Assembly: GCF_021390245.1 (NCBI RefSeq)
Contig: NZ_JAJUXH010000002.1
Coordinates: 558,001-622,000 of the forward strand
Reading direction: 5' to 3'
Length of the DNA stretch: 64,000 nt
Source of the DNA: Dyadobacter sp. CY323
Lineage (GTDB): Bacteria > Bacteroidota > Bacteroidia > Cytophagales > Spirosomataceae
Below, in pieces: positions 1-9,383 of the stretch (position 1 is its first letter; the number at the start of each line of letters is the position of its first letter). Below the pieces are notes generated by a model. The model was not told the origin of the DNA. It was given only the letters and a program-made list of their open reading frames with translations, and searched no databases. The translations under genes and the position numbers were made by a program.

Positions 1-17
1 TACCACCTGGCACAGCT

Positions 18-593
18 ATGGAAAGATTTAGAACTGATAAAGCACTTCAAGCCCTTGTTCGCTTCGGCAATCTTGGTGGCGGCAGCCTGAACAAAATGAA
101 AGCGCTGAAACTGATTTGGCTCTCTGATCGATATCATTTAAGGCAATATGGCCGGACAATCACAGGAGACCAGTATTTCGCAATGAAAAATGGCCCGGTA
201 GCTTCCTGTACATTTGATTTGTTGAAAGGCTCCGGCGTCTCCTTTGACAAAGATGAAATCCAAAACAGCGCTAAATATTTAACATCCAGCCAATATAATT
301 ATTCAGTTACGGGGGAAGCCGACTTGGATGTTTTTTCTGAAACAGATATAGAAGTGATGGCTCTGATTTGGGAAAAGTATAATCATTTCGATCATTTCGC
401 TCTATCAGAACTGTCCCACAACTTTCCTGAATGGATTCGCTACAAAGCAAATTTTGAAAATGCTGAAAAAGGCAGGTATGAAATCATCATGGATGATTTC
501 TTCGTGAATGTCAGTGATAAGATTGGCCTGTTCAACGACAGCGAAGAATTCCTAAATGAATCCAGAGAAATTTTCCTGGAATACTCTGCTTAA
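18..593 (+). CDS. Panacea/SocA-like antitoxin domain protein
   Basis: The 191-aa protein has the layout of the Panacea (DUF4065, SocA-like) family. The N-terminal part reads KALKLIWLSDRYHLRQYG followed by GDQYFAMKNGPVAS, which matches the family's conserved 'K..KLLYL.D...-(Y/F).AM..GPV.S' pattern, and the rest is helical. Panacea domains act as antitoxins or as proteolysis adaptors (SocA) and are usually paired with a small toxin gene. A 141-aa gene starts 8 bp after this stop, so the two are probably co-transcribed and translationally coupled. The family call is from visible motifs; the antitoxin role is inferred from context. The true 5' context is cut by the window start. Confidence 0.75.
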   Translation: MERFRTDKALQALVRFGNLGGGSLNKMKALKLIWLSDRYHLRQYGRTITGDQYFAMKNGPVASCTFDLLKGSGVSFDKDEIQNSAKYLTSSQYNYSVTGEADLDVFSETDIEVMALIWEKYNHFDHFALSELSHNFPEWIRYKANFENAEKGRYEIIMDDFFVNVSDKIGLFNDSEEFLNESREIFLEYSA

Positions 594-601
594 TTGCCCC
601 G

Positions 602-1027
602 ATGGAAGTCAGTTTTGAGGCCTTCTATCAGGTACTTAAGGAAAAAAGTATCCTCTATTTTTCGCTTAACTACAAAGGCAATCCCGATCCGCATTATTAT
701 ATATTGCTTGACAAGGGTACAGAAATCCTGTTGTTTTCGGTATGCACTTCCAAGCTTGATACAATATTGAATTTTGTCAAAAAGCGTAACCTCGATTATG
801 ACACGATTGTCTTTATCGAGAATGAGCCGGATAATCCATTTAGCAAGAATACCTACATTAATTGCAATAGTCCAGTTTCAATTCCCTTCAGCAAGTTTAA
901 GAAAATGTTTGAGGAAGGGAAAATAAAGTACAAGGATCAATTGGGCGACCGGCATTTCGACCAGATTATTAATGGGATTTTGAAGAGTCGATTGGTGGAA
1001 CGGAGGATTAAGAAGCTGTTTCTGTAA
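602..1027 (+). CDS. Small protein, candidate toxin partner of the Panacea antitoxin
   Basis: This is a 141-aa protein starting 8 bp after the Panacea-like gene. I do not recognise a named family with certainty. The core (YYILLDKGTEILLFSVCTS, then TIVFIENEPDNPFSKNTYI and NCNSPVSIPFSKF) looks like a small beta-rich PemK/MazF-like or SH3-like barrel, and the ending is basic and helical (KSRLVERRIKKLFL). Genes of this size directly after Panacea genes are typically toxins, so a toxin role is inferred from position. There is no signal peptide or membrane segment. Confidence 0.5.
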   Translation: MEVSFEAFYQVLKEKSILYFSLNYKGNPDPHYYILLDKGTEILLFSVCTSKLDTILNFVKKRNLDYDTIVFIENEPDNPFSKNTYINCNSPVSIPFSKFKKMFEEGKIKYKDQLGDRHFDQIINGILKSRLVERRIKKLFL

Positions 1028-1073
1028 CAAGGAGTTATTTGATTGGCGATTTGAAATCTACCGTATGAGTCTA

Positions 1074-1670
1074 CTAGCTAGCACGAAAAGGAGGTATTGG
1101 AGGCTCATTATCCCACTCCCTCATTGTGACATATTGATTTACTCCTGATCCAAAAATGTTTGTACCTATTTGGAATTCAGTGTCGTGGGATTCAGTAAGT
1201 GATGAAATAACATTTTTCGAGATATCGGTGTACTTAAGGCCTATTTTTGAAGCTTCGAAGAAGCTCTTAATCTCGTAAGACTCTCCCGCAGCTAATGAAA
1301 AAAGTTTGATGAAAGGAATTTCCCACTTTTGAGAGCCCGGTTTTTTGTACGACATTATAATATTGATCGCCGCTCCCTTACCGACGTTTTGTATAGCCCA
1401 AGCGTTGTTAAGGGAACCTTCTTTAAGAATCAATAATGGTCTCTCACGAGCTAAGTCTTCTTTTGCTCCCTGCTTCCAAATGTAAAGCGTCACTGCGGTC
1501 AATATCAGTAGATTAGCTGCGCTTACCCAAACATTCATGAAATCGCCTAACGTTCCAAGATGACCTCTGTCGGTGGGCAAAGAAAGGCCATAAGTTTGAG
1601 CATAATGATAAATGGGATAGGTAATTAGCACCGCTGCACATATGATCGACAGCCATAAAATTAATTTCAT
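1074..1670 (-). CDS. Membrane-anchored hypothetical protein
   Basis: The likely start is the ATG at 1670 (MKLILWLSIICAAVLI), which gives a 198-aa protein; an upstream in-frame ATG at 1706 would add 12 residues. Two hydrophobic segments lie near residues 2-20 and 45-66 (VWVSAANLLILTAVTLYIW). A soluble, beta-rich domain of about 130 residues with no recognised motif follows, probably on the cytoplasmic side. It is convergent with the Panacea operon and nothing nearby suggests a function. Confidence 0.6.
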   Translation of the reverse strand: MKLILWLSIICAAVLITYPIYHYAQTYGLSLPTDRGHLGTLGDFMNVWVSAANLLILTAVTLYIWKQGAKEDLARERPLLILKEGSLNNAWAIQNVGKGAAINIIMSYKKPGSQKWEIPFIKLFSLAAGESYEIKSFFEASKIGLKYTDISKNVISSLTESHDTEFQIGTNIFGSGVNQYVTMREWDNEPPIPPFRAS

Positions 1671-1840
1671 ACATTCAAATGTTAGGGTATTGAATAATAC
1701 TAACAATGAAGATAATTATAATGTTTGTTGTAAAACATTACCCCAAAAAAGTTGCGAAGATAAAGCCTGAGCGTCTTATTACTTCCACTAAGTTCCAGGC
1801 TGCTTCAGTTAAAGTGAGTAGATATGTATTGAAATTGAAC

Positions 1841-1872
1841 AAAAAAAGCGCCAATCTTGCGAAAGGCGCCTT
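1841..1872 (-). terminator. Rho-independent terminator of tRNA-Arg
   Basis: On the minus strand AGGCGCC pairs with GGCGCTT across a 12-nt loop, and seven T residues follow. It begins 5 nt after the 3' end of the tRNA. Confidence 0.75.
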
Positions 1873-1877
1873 AGTTG

Positions 1878-1951
1878 TGGTCACGTAGGGATTCGAACCC
1901 CAAACCTCCTGATCCGTAGTCAGGTGCTCTATCCAATTGAGCTACGCAACC
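1878..1951 (-). tRNA. tRNA-Arg (anticodon ACG)
   Basis: This is a complete cloverleaf on the minus strand. The 7-bp acceptor GGTTGCG pairs with CGTGACC with two G-T wobbles, the D arm is TAGCTCAATTGGATAGAGC, and the anticodon stem CCTGA/TCAGG holds loop CTACGGA with anticodon ACG. The T arm is GGGGTTCGAATCCC and the discriminator base is A. CCA is not encoded. It reads codon CGN after inosine modification of A34, which needs TadA, encoded at 33.1 kb in this window. Confidence 0.95.
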
Positions 1952-1968
1952 TTTCCGTAATCGGAGTG

Positions 1969-1999
1969 CAAAGATAGGTAAAGAGCTTTGTTGGCACAA
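1969..1999 (-). promoter_or_regulatory. Bacteroidota-type promoter of tRNA-Arg
   Basis: On the minus strand TTG (1999-1997) is followed after 20 nt by TATCTTTG (1976-1969). This matches the Bacteroidota sigma-A consensus TTG-N19-23-TAnnTTTG and lies about 18 nt upstream of the tRNA. Confidence 0.65.
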
Positions 2000-2040
2000 G
2001 ACTGAATTGGCAAAAAATTAATAAAATGTGCCTAATTGCC

Positions 2041-2820
2041 TCATTTCCCCTGAAAATCAGGCTTTTTCTTTTGTAAAAAAGATGAAATTCCTTCCCGCGC
2101 ATCGTCGCTTTCAAACAAAATATCCTGATTGATACGCTCAAATTCCTGCATTCTCGCCAGATCTGACTGGAAAGATTGGTTCAATACCTTCTTCATCGTA
2201 CCAATGGCCAACGTCGGGGCGGATTGGTAGTAGTTAACCAATTTGTCTATCTCGTTATCCAGTTCCGTGGCCGGGACTGATTTGTTTATCAAGCCCATTT
2301 GCATTGCTTCTGCAGCGAAAACTTTCCGGCCGGTGGAGGCGAGCTCAAATGCCAGGGCCATTCCGACTCTTCTCGGCAGAAAAAAGGTTGCTCCGGCATC
2401 GGGCATTAAGCCTATTTGTACAAAAAGTAAACTCAGGTACGCATCTTCGCTGGCAATGATCATATCACAAGCCAGCGCCAGCGAGCAACCTGCACCGACA
2501 GCAAGTCCATTTAATCGGCAAATAACAGGTTTTGGAATCTCACGGATCGCGTTGATCATCGGCTCATAATATTCTTCCAGGGTCTCAGCTGCCGTTTTTT
2601 TGCTTTCAAGTGCTTCCTTCAAATCGGCGCCCGAGCAGAATGCTTTGTCGCCAGATCCTGTAATTACAACCACACGAACGGTATCATCGGCATGCGCGAC
2701 CAGTACAGCCTGCGTGATCTCGACGATCAGTTCCGGGTTTAATGCATGGTAAACCTGCGGACGGTTGAGCGTGATGCGGGCCACTCCCCGGGTAGTTTCG
2801 TAAATGAGGTTTTGATACAT
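2041..2820 (-). CDS. Enoyl-CoA hydratase/isomerase family protein
   Basis: The protein is 259 aa, the usual length for crotonase-fold enzymes. The N-terminus has RITLNRPQVYHALN, then the oxyanion-hole segment AFCSGADLKEAL near residues 61-72 and the hallmark GLAVGAGCSLALACDMIIAS near 105-124. The family hydrates or isomerises trans-2-enoyl-CoA in beta-oxidation or phenylacetate breakdown. In the hallmark segment the residue aligned with catalytic Glu 144 of rat hydratase is not obvious, so isomerase or other crotonase activity is possible. It is followed 21 bp upstream by the start of the PAP2-like gene's stop, so both minus-strand genes may share a transcript. Confidence 0.85.
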   Translation of the reverse strand: MYQNLIYETTRGVARITLNRPQVYHALNPELIVEITQAVLVAHADDTVRVVVITGSGDKAFCSGADLKEALESKKTAAETLEEYYEPMINAIREIPKPVICRLNGLAVGAGCSLALACDMIIASEDAYLSLLFVQIGLMPDAGATFFLPRRVGMALAFELASTGRKVFAAEAMQMGLINKSVPATELDNEIDKLVNYYQSAPTLAIGTMKKVLNQSFQSDLARMQEFERINQDILFESDDAREGISSFLQKKKPDFQGK

Positions 2821-2841
2821 GATGCCGACGTGTTTGTTGCA

Positions 2842-3486
2842 TCAAAAGAAGAAATAAATGGTCATACTACTTACCAGCACCCCACAAAACAACCCGCCCA
2901 GGATTTGTGCCGGGTTATGCGCATTCATCTGGAGTCTGGCACTCATTACCCAGCCCGCAACCAAAATGGTGATCACGATCGGAAATAGCAAAACGGTTTC
3001 GTCAAATCGCATTAACAAGCCCGAAAGGATGCCCAGAGCGCCTCCGATGCCGGTTGCGTGCGCGCTGATTTTCCAGAAATAGCTGATCATCGCCACCAGT
3101 ACCTGTGACACGGTAACGCTTCCCAGGATAACAGAAATCTGAGGGGCAAGTTCGCCGATCGGCTGCAATTGCCAGCCAAACAGATACGTGGCGAGTGCAT
3201 ATACAACGATGCAGGCCAGATATGGTAACCGGCGTTCGTCGGCACTATCGGCATGGAGGCTGCTGATGACGCCCATTTTCCGGAAATAATAAATGATGAT
3301 CGCCGGGGCAATGAATGTGTTCAGGAACAATAGCAGCAACAGGCTCCCCAGCGCAGGCAATTCAAACGCACTAACCCCGACCAGGTCCGGCGATAACCCG
3401 AATAGTAATGCAAAAAGGTAAGTAGTGATGATCAGCGGGTGAAAAACTACGGACAGTATGAAAGCAAGTCGGTTATTCAAAATCAA
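2842..3486 (-). CDS. PAP2-superfamily-like integral membrane protein
   Basis: This is a 214-aa polytopic protein with about six hydrophobic segments. The motif WKISAHATGIGGALG near residues 140-154 is the Bacteroidota variant of the PAP2 (type 2 phosphatidic acid phosphatase) S/H signature, and an Asp/Glu/Arg cluster (HADSADERRLPY) precedes it. Substrates could be lipid phosphates, but the catalytic set is only partly visible. The start is a TTG; no ATG lies near the N-terminal hydrophobic segment, so the exact start is uncertain. Confidence 0.65.
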   Translation of the reverse strand: MILNNRLAFILSVVFHPLIITTYLFALLFGLSPDLVGVSAFELPALGSLLLLLFLNTFIAPAIIIYYFRKMGVISSLHADSADERRLPYLACIVVYALATYLFGWQLQPIGELAPQISVILGSVTVSQVLVAMISYFWKISAHATGIGGALGILSGLLMRFDETVLLFPIVITILVAGWVMSARLQMNAHNPAQILGGLFCGVLVSSMTIYFFF

Positions 3487-3665
3487 TGGCTTTTAACAGA
3501 TAATGGGAACAAATTTAATGGAAAACATGCGTGCTCAAAGCCCGTTGACTGTCGAAAAGTAAGTTGCCGTTTCCGGGTATGTTTTCAGAGGTAATTTGTA
3601 ATTTTGCGCCTCGTTCGAAAAATCGGATGAAACTCCTTGCTGACATTAAAATACTGAATTGAAAA

Positions 3666-5102
3666 ATGGGACCGTTGCAAATCAAAGACATTCTACAAAC
3701 TTCTCCTGAAAGCCAATCCGTAACCTTAAAAGGCTGGGTGAGGACCAAAAGGGAAAGCAAAAATGCAATTTTCATTGCGCTAAACGACGGTTCTACCATC
3801 CATAATATACAGGCAGTCGCGGAACCGGGACAGTTTTCAGATGAACTTTTGGGTCAGGTAACTACAGGCTCATGCCTTAAAATAGAAGGCCAGCTGATCG
3901 AATCATTAGGATCGGGACAAGCTGTTGAAGTGAAAATCAGCGACATTCAGGTTTATGGAACAGCCGATCCGGACGTTTATCCCTTGCAGCCTAAAAAACA
4001 CTCGCTCGAATTTCTGCGTGAAATCGCGCATTTGCGTCCGCGTACCAATACATTCAGCGCCATTCTGCGCATTCGCCACGCATTGGCTTTCGCGGTTCAC
4101 AAGTATTATAATGACAATGGATTTTTCTACCTGCATACTCCGGTAATTACTGCGTCGGATGCGGAAGGTGCGGGCGAAATGTTCCGGGTAACTACGCTGG
4201 ATCTGAACAAATTACCAAGAACAGAAGAAGGCGCAATTAATTTCAAAGAAGACTTTTTTGGTCGCGAAGCTAACCTTACGGTTTCCGGCCAGCTGGAAGG
4301 CGAGCTAGGTGCGATGGCACTTTCGAAAATCTATACATTCGGGCCAACGTTCCGGGCGGAGAATTCGAATACAACCCGCCATTTGGCAGAATTCTGGATG
4401 ATTGAGCCGGAAATGGCTTTTTATGAGCTGGAAGACAACATGGACCTGGCTGAGGATTTTGTAAAAAATGTCATTACGTATGCATTAGATAACTGCAAAG
4501 ACGATCTGAATTTTCTGCAAAACAGGTTGGCCGAAGAAGAAAAAAACAAGCCGCAAAACGAACGTCAGATCCCATTGCTGGAAAAATTGAGTTTTGTGGT
4601 AGACAATCCATTCGAACGTCTGACTTATACCGAGGCCATTGATATTTTGTTAAAATCAAAACCACATAAAGAGAAGAAATTCCAATATCCGGTTGGCTGG
4701 GGAATCGATCTTTCGAGCGAACACGAAAGATATCTGGTTGAAAAGCATTTCAAAAAGCCGGTAATCCTGACGAACTATCCAAAAGAGATCAAATCGTTTT
4801 ATATGAAGCTGGATGACGATGGAAAAACGGTCCGCGCTATGGACGTACTTTTCCCGGGCATTGGCGAAATCATTGGCGGAAGTCAGCGCGAGGAGGATTA
4901 TGAAAAACTTTTGGGCCGCGTGCACGAAGTGGGCATTGATCCGCAAAACCTTTGGTGGTATCTGGAAACCCGTAAATTCGGAACCGCGCCACACTCCGGA
5001 TTTGGACTTGGATTTGAACGTTTGGTGCTGTTCGTTACGGGCATGAGTAACATCCGCGACGTGATCCCCTTTCCGAGGTATCCGAAGAGTGCGGAGTTCT
5101 GA
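3666..5102 (+). CDS. asnS: Asparaginyl-tRNA synthetase
   Basis: At 478 aa this is a full-length class IIb aminoacyl-tRNA synthetase. An N-terminal OB-fold anticodon-binding domain ([25 protein letters not shown]) is followed by the class II catalytic core. Motif 2 is [20 protein letters not shown] and motif 3 includes [19 protein letters not shown]. The [11 protein letters not shown] and [12 protein letters not shown] blocks favour AsnRS over AspRS. It charges tRNA-Asn with asparagine in the cytoplasm. It ends in a strong terminator at 5154 and is probably monocistronic. Confidence 0.97.
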   Translation: MGPLQIKDILQTSPESQSVTLKGWVRTKRESKNAIFIALNDGSTIHNIQAVAEPGQFSDELLGQVTTGSCLKIEGQLIESLGSGQAVEVKISDIQVYGTADPDVYPLQPKKHSLEFLREIAHLRPRTNTFSAILRIRHALAFAVHKYYNDNGFFYLHTPVITASDAEGAGEMFRVTTLDLNKLPRTEEGAINFKEDFFGREANLTVSGQLEGELGAMALSKIYTFGPTFRAENSNTTRHLAEFWMIEPEMAFYELEDNMDLAEDFVKNVITYALDNCKDDLNFLQNRLAEEEKNKPQNERQIPLLEKLSFVVDNPFERLTYTEAIDILLKSKPHKEKKFQYPVGWGIDLSSEHERYLVEKHFKKPVILTNYPKEIKSFYMKLDDDGKTVRAMDVLFPGIGEIIGGSQREEDYEKLLGRVHEVGIDPQNLWWYLETRKFGTAPHSGFGLGFERLVLFVTGMSNIRDVIPFPRYPKSAEF

Positions 5103-5153
5103 CGGTAAAAAATTCTTCGGCGGAAAACAGTTTGAGAACAATTACTTTTTTAG

Positions 5154-5208
5154 AAGCTAAGTCTAAACGAGAGATAGAAATATTTTTCATTTAGACTTAG
5201 CTTTTTTT
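5154..5208 (+). terminator. Rho-independent terminator of asnS
   Basis: A perfect 14-bp stem (AAGCTAAGTCTAAA with TTTAGACTTAGCTT) encloses a 22-nt loop and ends in a run of seven T. It lies about 50 nt after the asnS stop codon. Confidence 0.85.
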
Positions 5209-5652
5209 ACTAGATTATCGACCTACAAGCTTGGGATTTTCTAAAAAATAGCACAAAAATTTGCAGGCAATGCATTTAGTTATAACTTGCCATCAATTAG
5301 TTCAGCAGGGACCTGCTCCCATCTCATAAAAATTTGAGCTTGCCGCATTTGGCAGCCACCGTCCAGTCAAACGGACTTACTCAAACTACTACGTTCTTCA
5401 TAGCTTTTCTAACGGTTCCAGAAGTACCGTTGGGATCGGCGTTCACATCGCCAATTTTTTATACCTCAGCCAGGCATGTTCTCTGGCTGTAAACCATAAT
5501 GCTATGAAAAAAGAACTTTACAAAATTGATCCTTCGCTGCCCAACATGTACACGATCAATAGGCGTTCGGGTTAACATTCACAATTTCATGATTATACAC
5601 CTCCGGCATTTTCATGCTGGCAGCTATCACTATGTCTTAATCAATACCTTTC
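5209..5652. other. Non-coding stretch upstream of the RHS locus
   Basis: About 440 bp without a convincing gene. It holds several short hairpins, for example AACGGT/ACCGTT and AGCCAG/CTGGCT. A 23-codon ATG reading frame at 5504-5575 has no family resemblance. The promoter of the downstream secreted-protein operon is probably here, but no clear TAnnTTTG box was placed. Confidence 0.4.
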
Positions 5653-8600
5653 ATGAAAACGAAAATTTTTTCAGCTTGCATTATTTTTTCGATTATCTCT
5701 TATGCAACTAGCAGTACAGCACAAATTATCACGATCCCTGTCGACAGCGTCAAATCAATTGGCCAGCCAATGTTTTCATTATCTGCCCAAGAACACATTC
5801 CGCAACCTCCAAAAACAGTTCAAAGTCCTAACGCTGCCACATTGGGCTCCTACACTGAGATCGCAGTGTCACCCTACACCGGCAAAGCAAATATCTCTAT
5901 TGACTTGCATTCTGTCAGCGATGGAAATATTCAGATACCCATAACTCTTCAATATGATGCTACTGGCGTCCGGCCCGATGTTCATCCTGGATGGACCGGT
6001 CTCAATTTTGGAATGTCAACCAATTATTCGGTGACCAGAATTGTGAAAGACGGATATGATGAATTTGTTCCTGCCTCTGCGATTCAGGAGCAGATCGGTT
6101 TCATGAATGTTGGCTGGTTCATCAACGGTAACAATTGGGCTACTCCTGCCGAAATTAAAATTGCCGCGAGCACTTACTCACAATTAAACCAGACAGTCAT
6201 TGACACAGAACCCGATGAATATACTTTCAACGCGCCCGGTATGTCAGGGAAATTCTATCGAGGTAGCGATGGTACCTGGAAAATCCAATGCGACCGGCCT
6301 GTAATTGTGGAGCATATTACTACACCCAATGTTCATTTATACACACCATTTACGGCACCTTCCGGTATTAAAGATGGTAATGTGTGGTCCAATTTGAACC
6401 AGGGACGATACATGGAACACTTCCAAGGTTTCAAAGTGACCGATGAATATGGCACACAATATATTTTCGGAGGAAGTGATATGGCGTATATGGAGTATAG
6501 TATTGATTTTTTCGACCAGGGAAAAGATAATTGGCTATGTAATGCCTGGTATCTGAAATCCATCATTCGGCATACCGGGCAAGTGATCAATTTCACATAC
6601 GAACGAGGTGATTTCGTGAACCAGATGTACTTCTCGGTCTATAATAAAATGTCAAGGGTCAATGGTGGAAACTGGTTTAGTTGTGAAAACTGGTCGTCGC
6701 TCTTCAATCAATACGGCCCATATACTGGCAAACTTATTTCACCCATTTATTTAAAGGAAATCTCTGCTGATAATTTTAAATTAACATTTACATCGTCTGA
6801 AAGCAGTGAACTTCGGTATACAAACGACATTTTCACCACCTACGAAAGCAAGAAAATTCTTGACGGCTATTCCAAACTCGATTATTTAACATTCCTCTAC
6901 GACTGTTACTATCCTAGTCCAGCCAACTACCCAAATGGCTGCGGAAACCCTACACTCATGCAGTTGCTAGGAAAATTAAAGTGGCGTAGGCTCGATAAGA
7001 TACAGGTCCAAAATGGCTCTGGTAGCACCATTAAGGAGTTTGAGTTTACTTACAACAATGTAGGAACAGAAAGGCTAATGTTGTTAAAAGTGCAAGAAAA
7101 AAGCGGCTACAACGCCTCAACGCTGCCGCCTTATGAATTTGCATATTTTTCAAACGGCTTTACACTGCCGGGATATGGAAAATCCCATACTGATCACTGG
7201 GGTTACAATAATGGCAAGCTCATCAACGTCGCAGCCGATTTCGGGAATGTTGCCAGTTACGGCACCACGCAACGCAGCCCAGCCCAAATTGAAGGGCATT
7301 TGCGTGTAGGTTCATTGATACAGATCAAATATCCTACGGGTGGCGTTACCAAATTTCGTTTCGAACCGCACAAATATTCAAAGGAAGTAAAGTTGAAGCG
7401 CTGGGAAGGGGAAGATTCTTTTGGTAGCAACCAAATAGCGGGTGGTCTCCGCATCAAGGAAGTGCATTCATTTGATCCCGGGTTATCGATCCCGACCGTC
7501 ATAAAAAAATATTTCTATTTAGCCACTTTTAATCCCGCAAACCCCGATACATCAGCCACTGCATTGTCCAGCGGTGTACTTGGGGGAAAGGCCCAGTATT
7601 ATTGGCCGGATTACAAGCCGCTTCCTGCGGCCGCAGGCGTTACTGTGGAGGAAGAAATATTTTCAACCCAATCGGTCCTGCCAGCTTCCGAAAACTCAAT
7701 GGGCTCGCACGTAGGTTACTCGCAGGTGATCGAGCGATCTTCCACGGAGGGCTGGATCATCCATAAGTTCTCCAATTTTGACAATGGTTATCGGGACGAA
7801 GCCCCTTCCGGATTTCTGCAACCGAGCACAACTCCCTATCAGCCGTATAACAATAAAGCCTTTACGCGTGGCAAGCCGCTTTCGGAAGAGCATTTCTTTC
7901 AAAATGGTAACATGGGTTCGAAAACAACCCACCTTTATAATTTGGTCGGATCTATCGATGATTATACGGCCCGATCAGTTAAAACGCAGTATACAGAACT
8001 TTGTAACACAGCTAATATTGTCTACGAGGGAACCGCATACATTATCGATTGCAGAAAGTTTCTGCCGACCGAGATAGCCACATACTATTACGATCAGGAT
8101 AATCCTGCCGCACTGGCATCTTCGGTTCAAAGCTTCACTTACTGGCCCAATGGGCAGCTTTACATTACCGGTCAGAGCGACAGCAAAAACAGGACGATCA
8201 AAACCTGGTACAAATATCCCTCAAATCTTGCGGATGCGATTAGCGTGGGCATGGCAGCAAAAAATATCATTGGACCTGTACGTGAAATTTTCAGGTTCAT
8301 GGGTACAGAAGCCGCACCAACTCCCATCAAAACCACTTCTATTGTATATGATCTTTTCTCTGGCGCTTACCAGCCGCAGAAAGTCATGACCAAGCTGGCC
8401 GGTGCCGCATCTTTCAACACGGATCTTGAATTCCTTTCCTACGATGCCAGGGGTAATTTGCTAACTTTTAAAAAGCAGAATGGACCCGTAAATAAGCTTG
8501 AGTATTTCGGCCCGGCAGACGCAGGGAAAGCAGATATGCTCAAGAAGAGTACGATCGCCGACGGTATCGCCATAAGCCAATCTTCCTTATTTAATTACAA

Positions 8601-9354
8601 GCCAGCAATTGGGGTTGAAACCATCCAGGACGCGAATGGAAAAGTAATTTTTTATGAATACGACAATTTTAACCGTCTAAAAACCCAGCGCACCTCTAAT
8701 GCTGGTGGCCCGGTTAGGGTATCTTATTGCTATAACAATGCTGGCCAAGTGGTCGACTGTGCGTCTATCTCTCCAACAGGTGCAGTAACGGCGCCGCAGC
8801 TCGTACTCATTGCCGAATCTGCTTTGCCGGTAACACTCATTGAGTTTCTTGCAGCCGGAAAAGAGAAACAGTCACATCTGTCCTGGACAACTTCCACAGA
8901 AACAAACAGCGATCATTTTGATATCCAGCGCAGTGCAGATGGTAAACAATGGCAATCAATAGGGCATGTGCCTTCCCATCGAGAAAGCTCGGAAGAACAG
9001 GCTTATTCTTTCGTCGACAAAAATCCTGTGAGTGGTGAAAACTTATACCGACTAAAAATGGTCGATCAGGATAGCACATTTGCATTTAGCCGTATTCAAA
9101 GCGTGACTTTCGATGGGGGTAACAAAGTCAAACTCTATCCTAATCCACTCACAGTAAGTTCAAATCTGAGCATCGGCACCGATTTTCCTGGGAAAATAGT
9201 CGGCGTTTCAGTGTATGATTTAACTGGAAAACAGGTTTTGCAAACGAAATGGAAACCCGACATTGATATTCAAAATTTAGCTTCCGGGCTTTACCTGTTG
9301 CAGATCAGCTACACGGACGGGACCATGAGCACTCACCGGATCGTCAAGCAATAA
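5653..9354 (+). CDS. Large T9SS-secreted protein, upstream partner of the RHS toxin
   Basis: The 1,233-aa protein begins with a Sec signal peptide (KIFSACIIFSIISYATSSTAQ). A long surface region resembles the YD/RHS-related proteins that precede DUF6443 RHS proteins in Bacteroidota, with segments such as YTGKANISIDLHSV and IQIPITLQYDATGVRP near the N-terminus and EYDNFNRLKTQRTSNAGG near residue 1000. A fibronectin/jellyroll-like block (LIEFLAAGKEKQSHLSWTTS) leads into a T9SS type A sorting domain starting VKLYPNPL, with DLTGKQVLQ and ASGLYLLQI. It should be exported by Sec, then moved across the outer membrane by T9SS. The RHS gene starts 29 bp downstream, so the two form an operon. A role as the carrier or anchor of the RHS protein is inference. 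Confidence 0.8.
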   Translation: MKTKIFSACIIFSIISYATSSTAQIITIPVDSVKSIGQPMFSLSAQEHIPQPPKTVQSPNAATLGSYTEIAVSPYTGKANISIDLHSVSDGNIQIPITLQYDATGVRPDVHPGWTGLNFGMSTNYSVTRIVKDGYDEFVPASAIQEQIGFMNVGWFINGNNWATPAEIKIAASTYSQLNQTVIDTEPDEYTFNAPGMSGKFYRGSDGTWKIQCDRPVIVEHITTPNVHLYTPFTAPSGIKDGNVWSNLNQGRYMEHFQGFKVTDEYGTQYIFGGSDMAYMEYSIDFFDQGKDNWLCNAWYLKSIIRHTGQVINFTYERGDFVNQMYFSVYNKMSRVNGGNWFSCENWSSLFNQYGPYTGKLISPIYLKEISADNFKLTFTSSESSELRYTNDIFTTYESKKILDGYSKLDYLTFLYDCYYPSPANYPNGCGNPTLMQLLGKLKWRRLDKIQVQNGSGSTIKEFEFTYNNVGTERLMLLKVQEKSGYNASTLPPYEFAYFSNGFTLPGYGKSHTDHWGYNNGKLINVAADFGNVASYGTTQRSPAQIEGHLRVGSLIQIKYPTGGVTKFRFEPHKYSKEVKLKRWEGEDSFGSNQIAGGLRIKEVHSFDPGLSIPTVIKKYFYLATFNPANPDTSATALSSGVLGGKAQYYWPDYKPLPAAAGVTVEEEIFSTQSVLPASENSMGSHVGYSQVIERSSTEGWIIHKFSNFDNGYRDEAPSGFLQPSTTPYQPYNNKAFTRGKPLSEEHFFQNGNMGSKTTHLYNLVGSIDDYTARSVKTQYTELCNTANIVYEGTAYIIDCRKFLPTEIATYYYDQDNPAALASSVQSFTYWPNGQLYITGQSDSKNRTIKTWYKYPSNLADAISVGMAAKNIIGPVREIFRFMGTEAAPTPIKTTSIVYDLFSGAYQPQKVMTKLAGAASFNTDLEFLSYDARGNLLTFKKQNGPVNKLEYFGPADAGKADMLKKSTIADGIAISQSSLFNYKPAIGVETIQDANGKVIFYEYDNFNRLKTQRTSNAGGPVRVSYCYNNAGQVVDCASISPTGAVTAPQLVLIAESALPVTLIEFLAAGKEKQSHLSWTTSTETNSDHFDIQRSADGKQWQSIGHVPSHRESSEEQAYSFVDKNPVSGENLYRLKMVDQDSTFAFSRIQSVTFDGGNKVKLYPNPLTVSSNLSIGTDFPGKIVGVSVYDLTGKQVLQTKWKPDIDIQNLASGLYLLQISYTDGTMSTHRIVKQ

Positions 9355-9383
9355 ATTCTTCCTCCACACTTATTTTTAGAAAG

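Noticed and set aside
1706..1888. 60-codon plus-strand frame
   Set aside because: It runs through the tRNA-Arg terminator into the tRNA and has no family resemblance.
5504..5575. 23-codon frame MKKELYKIDPSLPN...
   Set aside because: It is too short to support, has no neighbour of matching function and no clear initiation signal.
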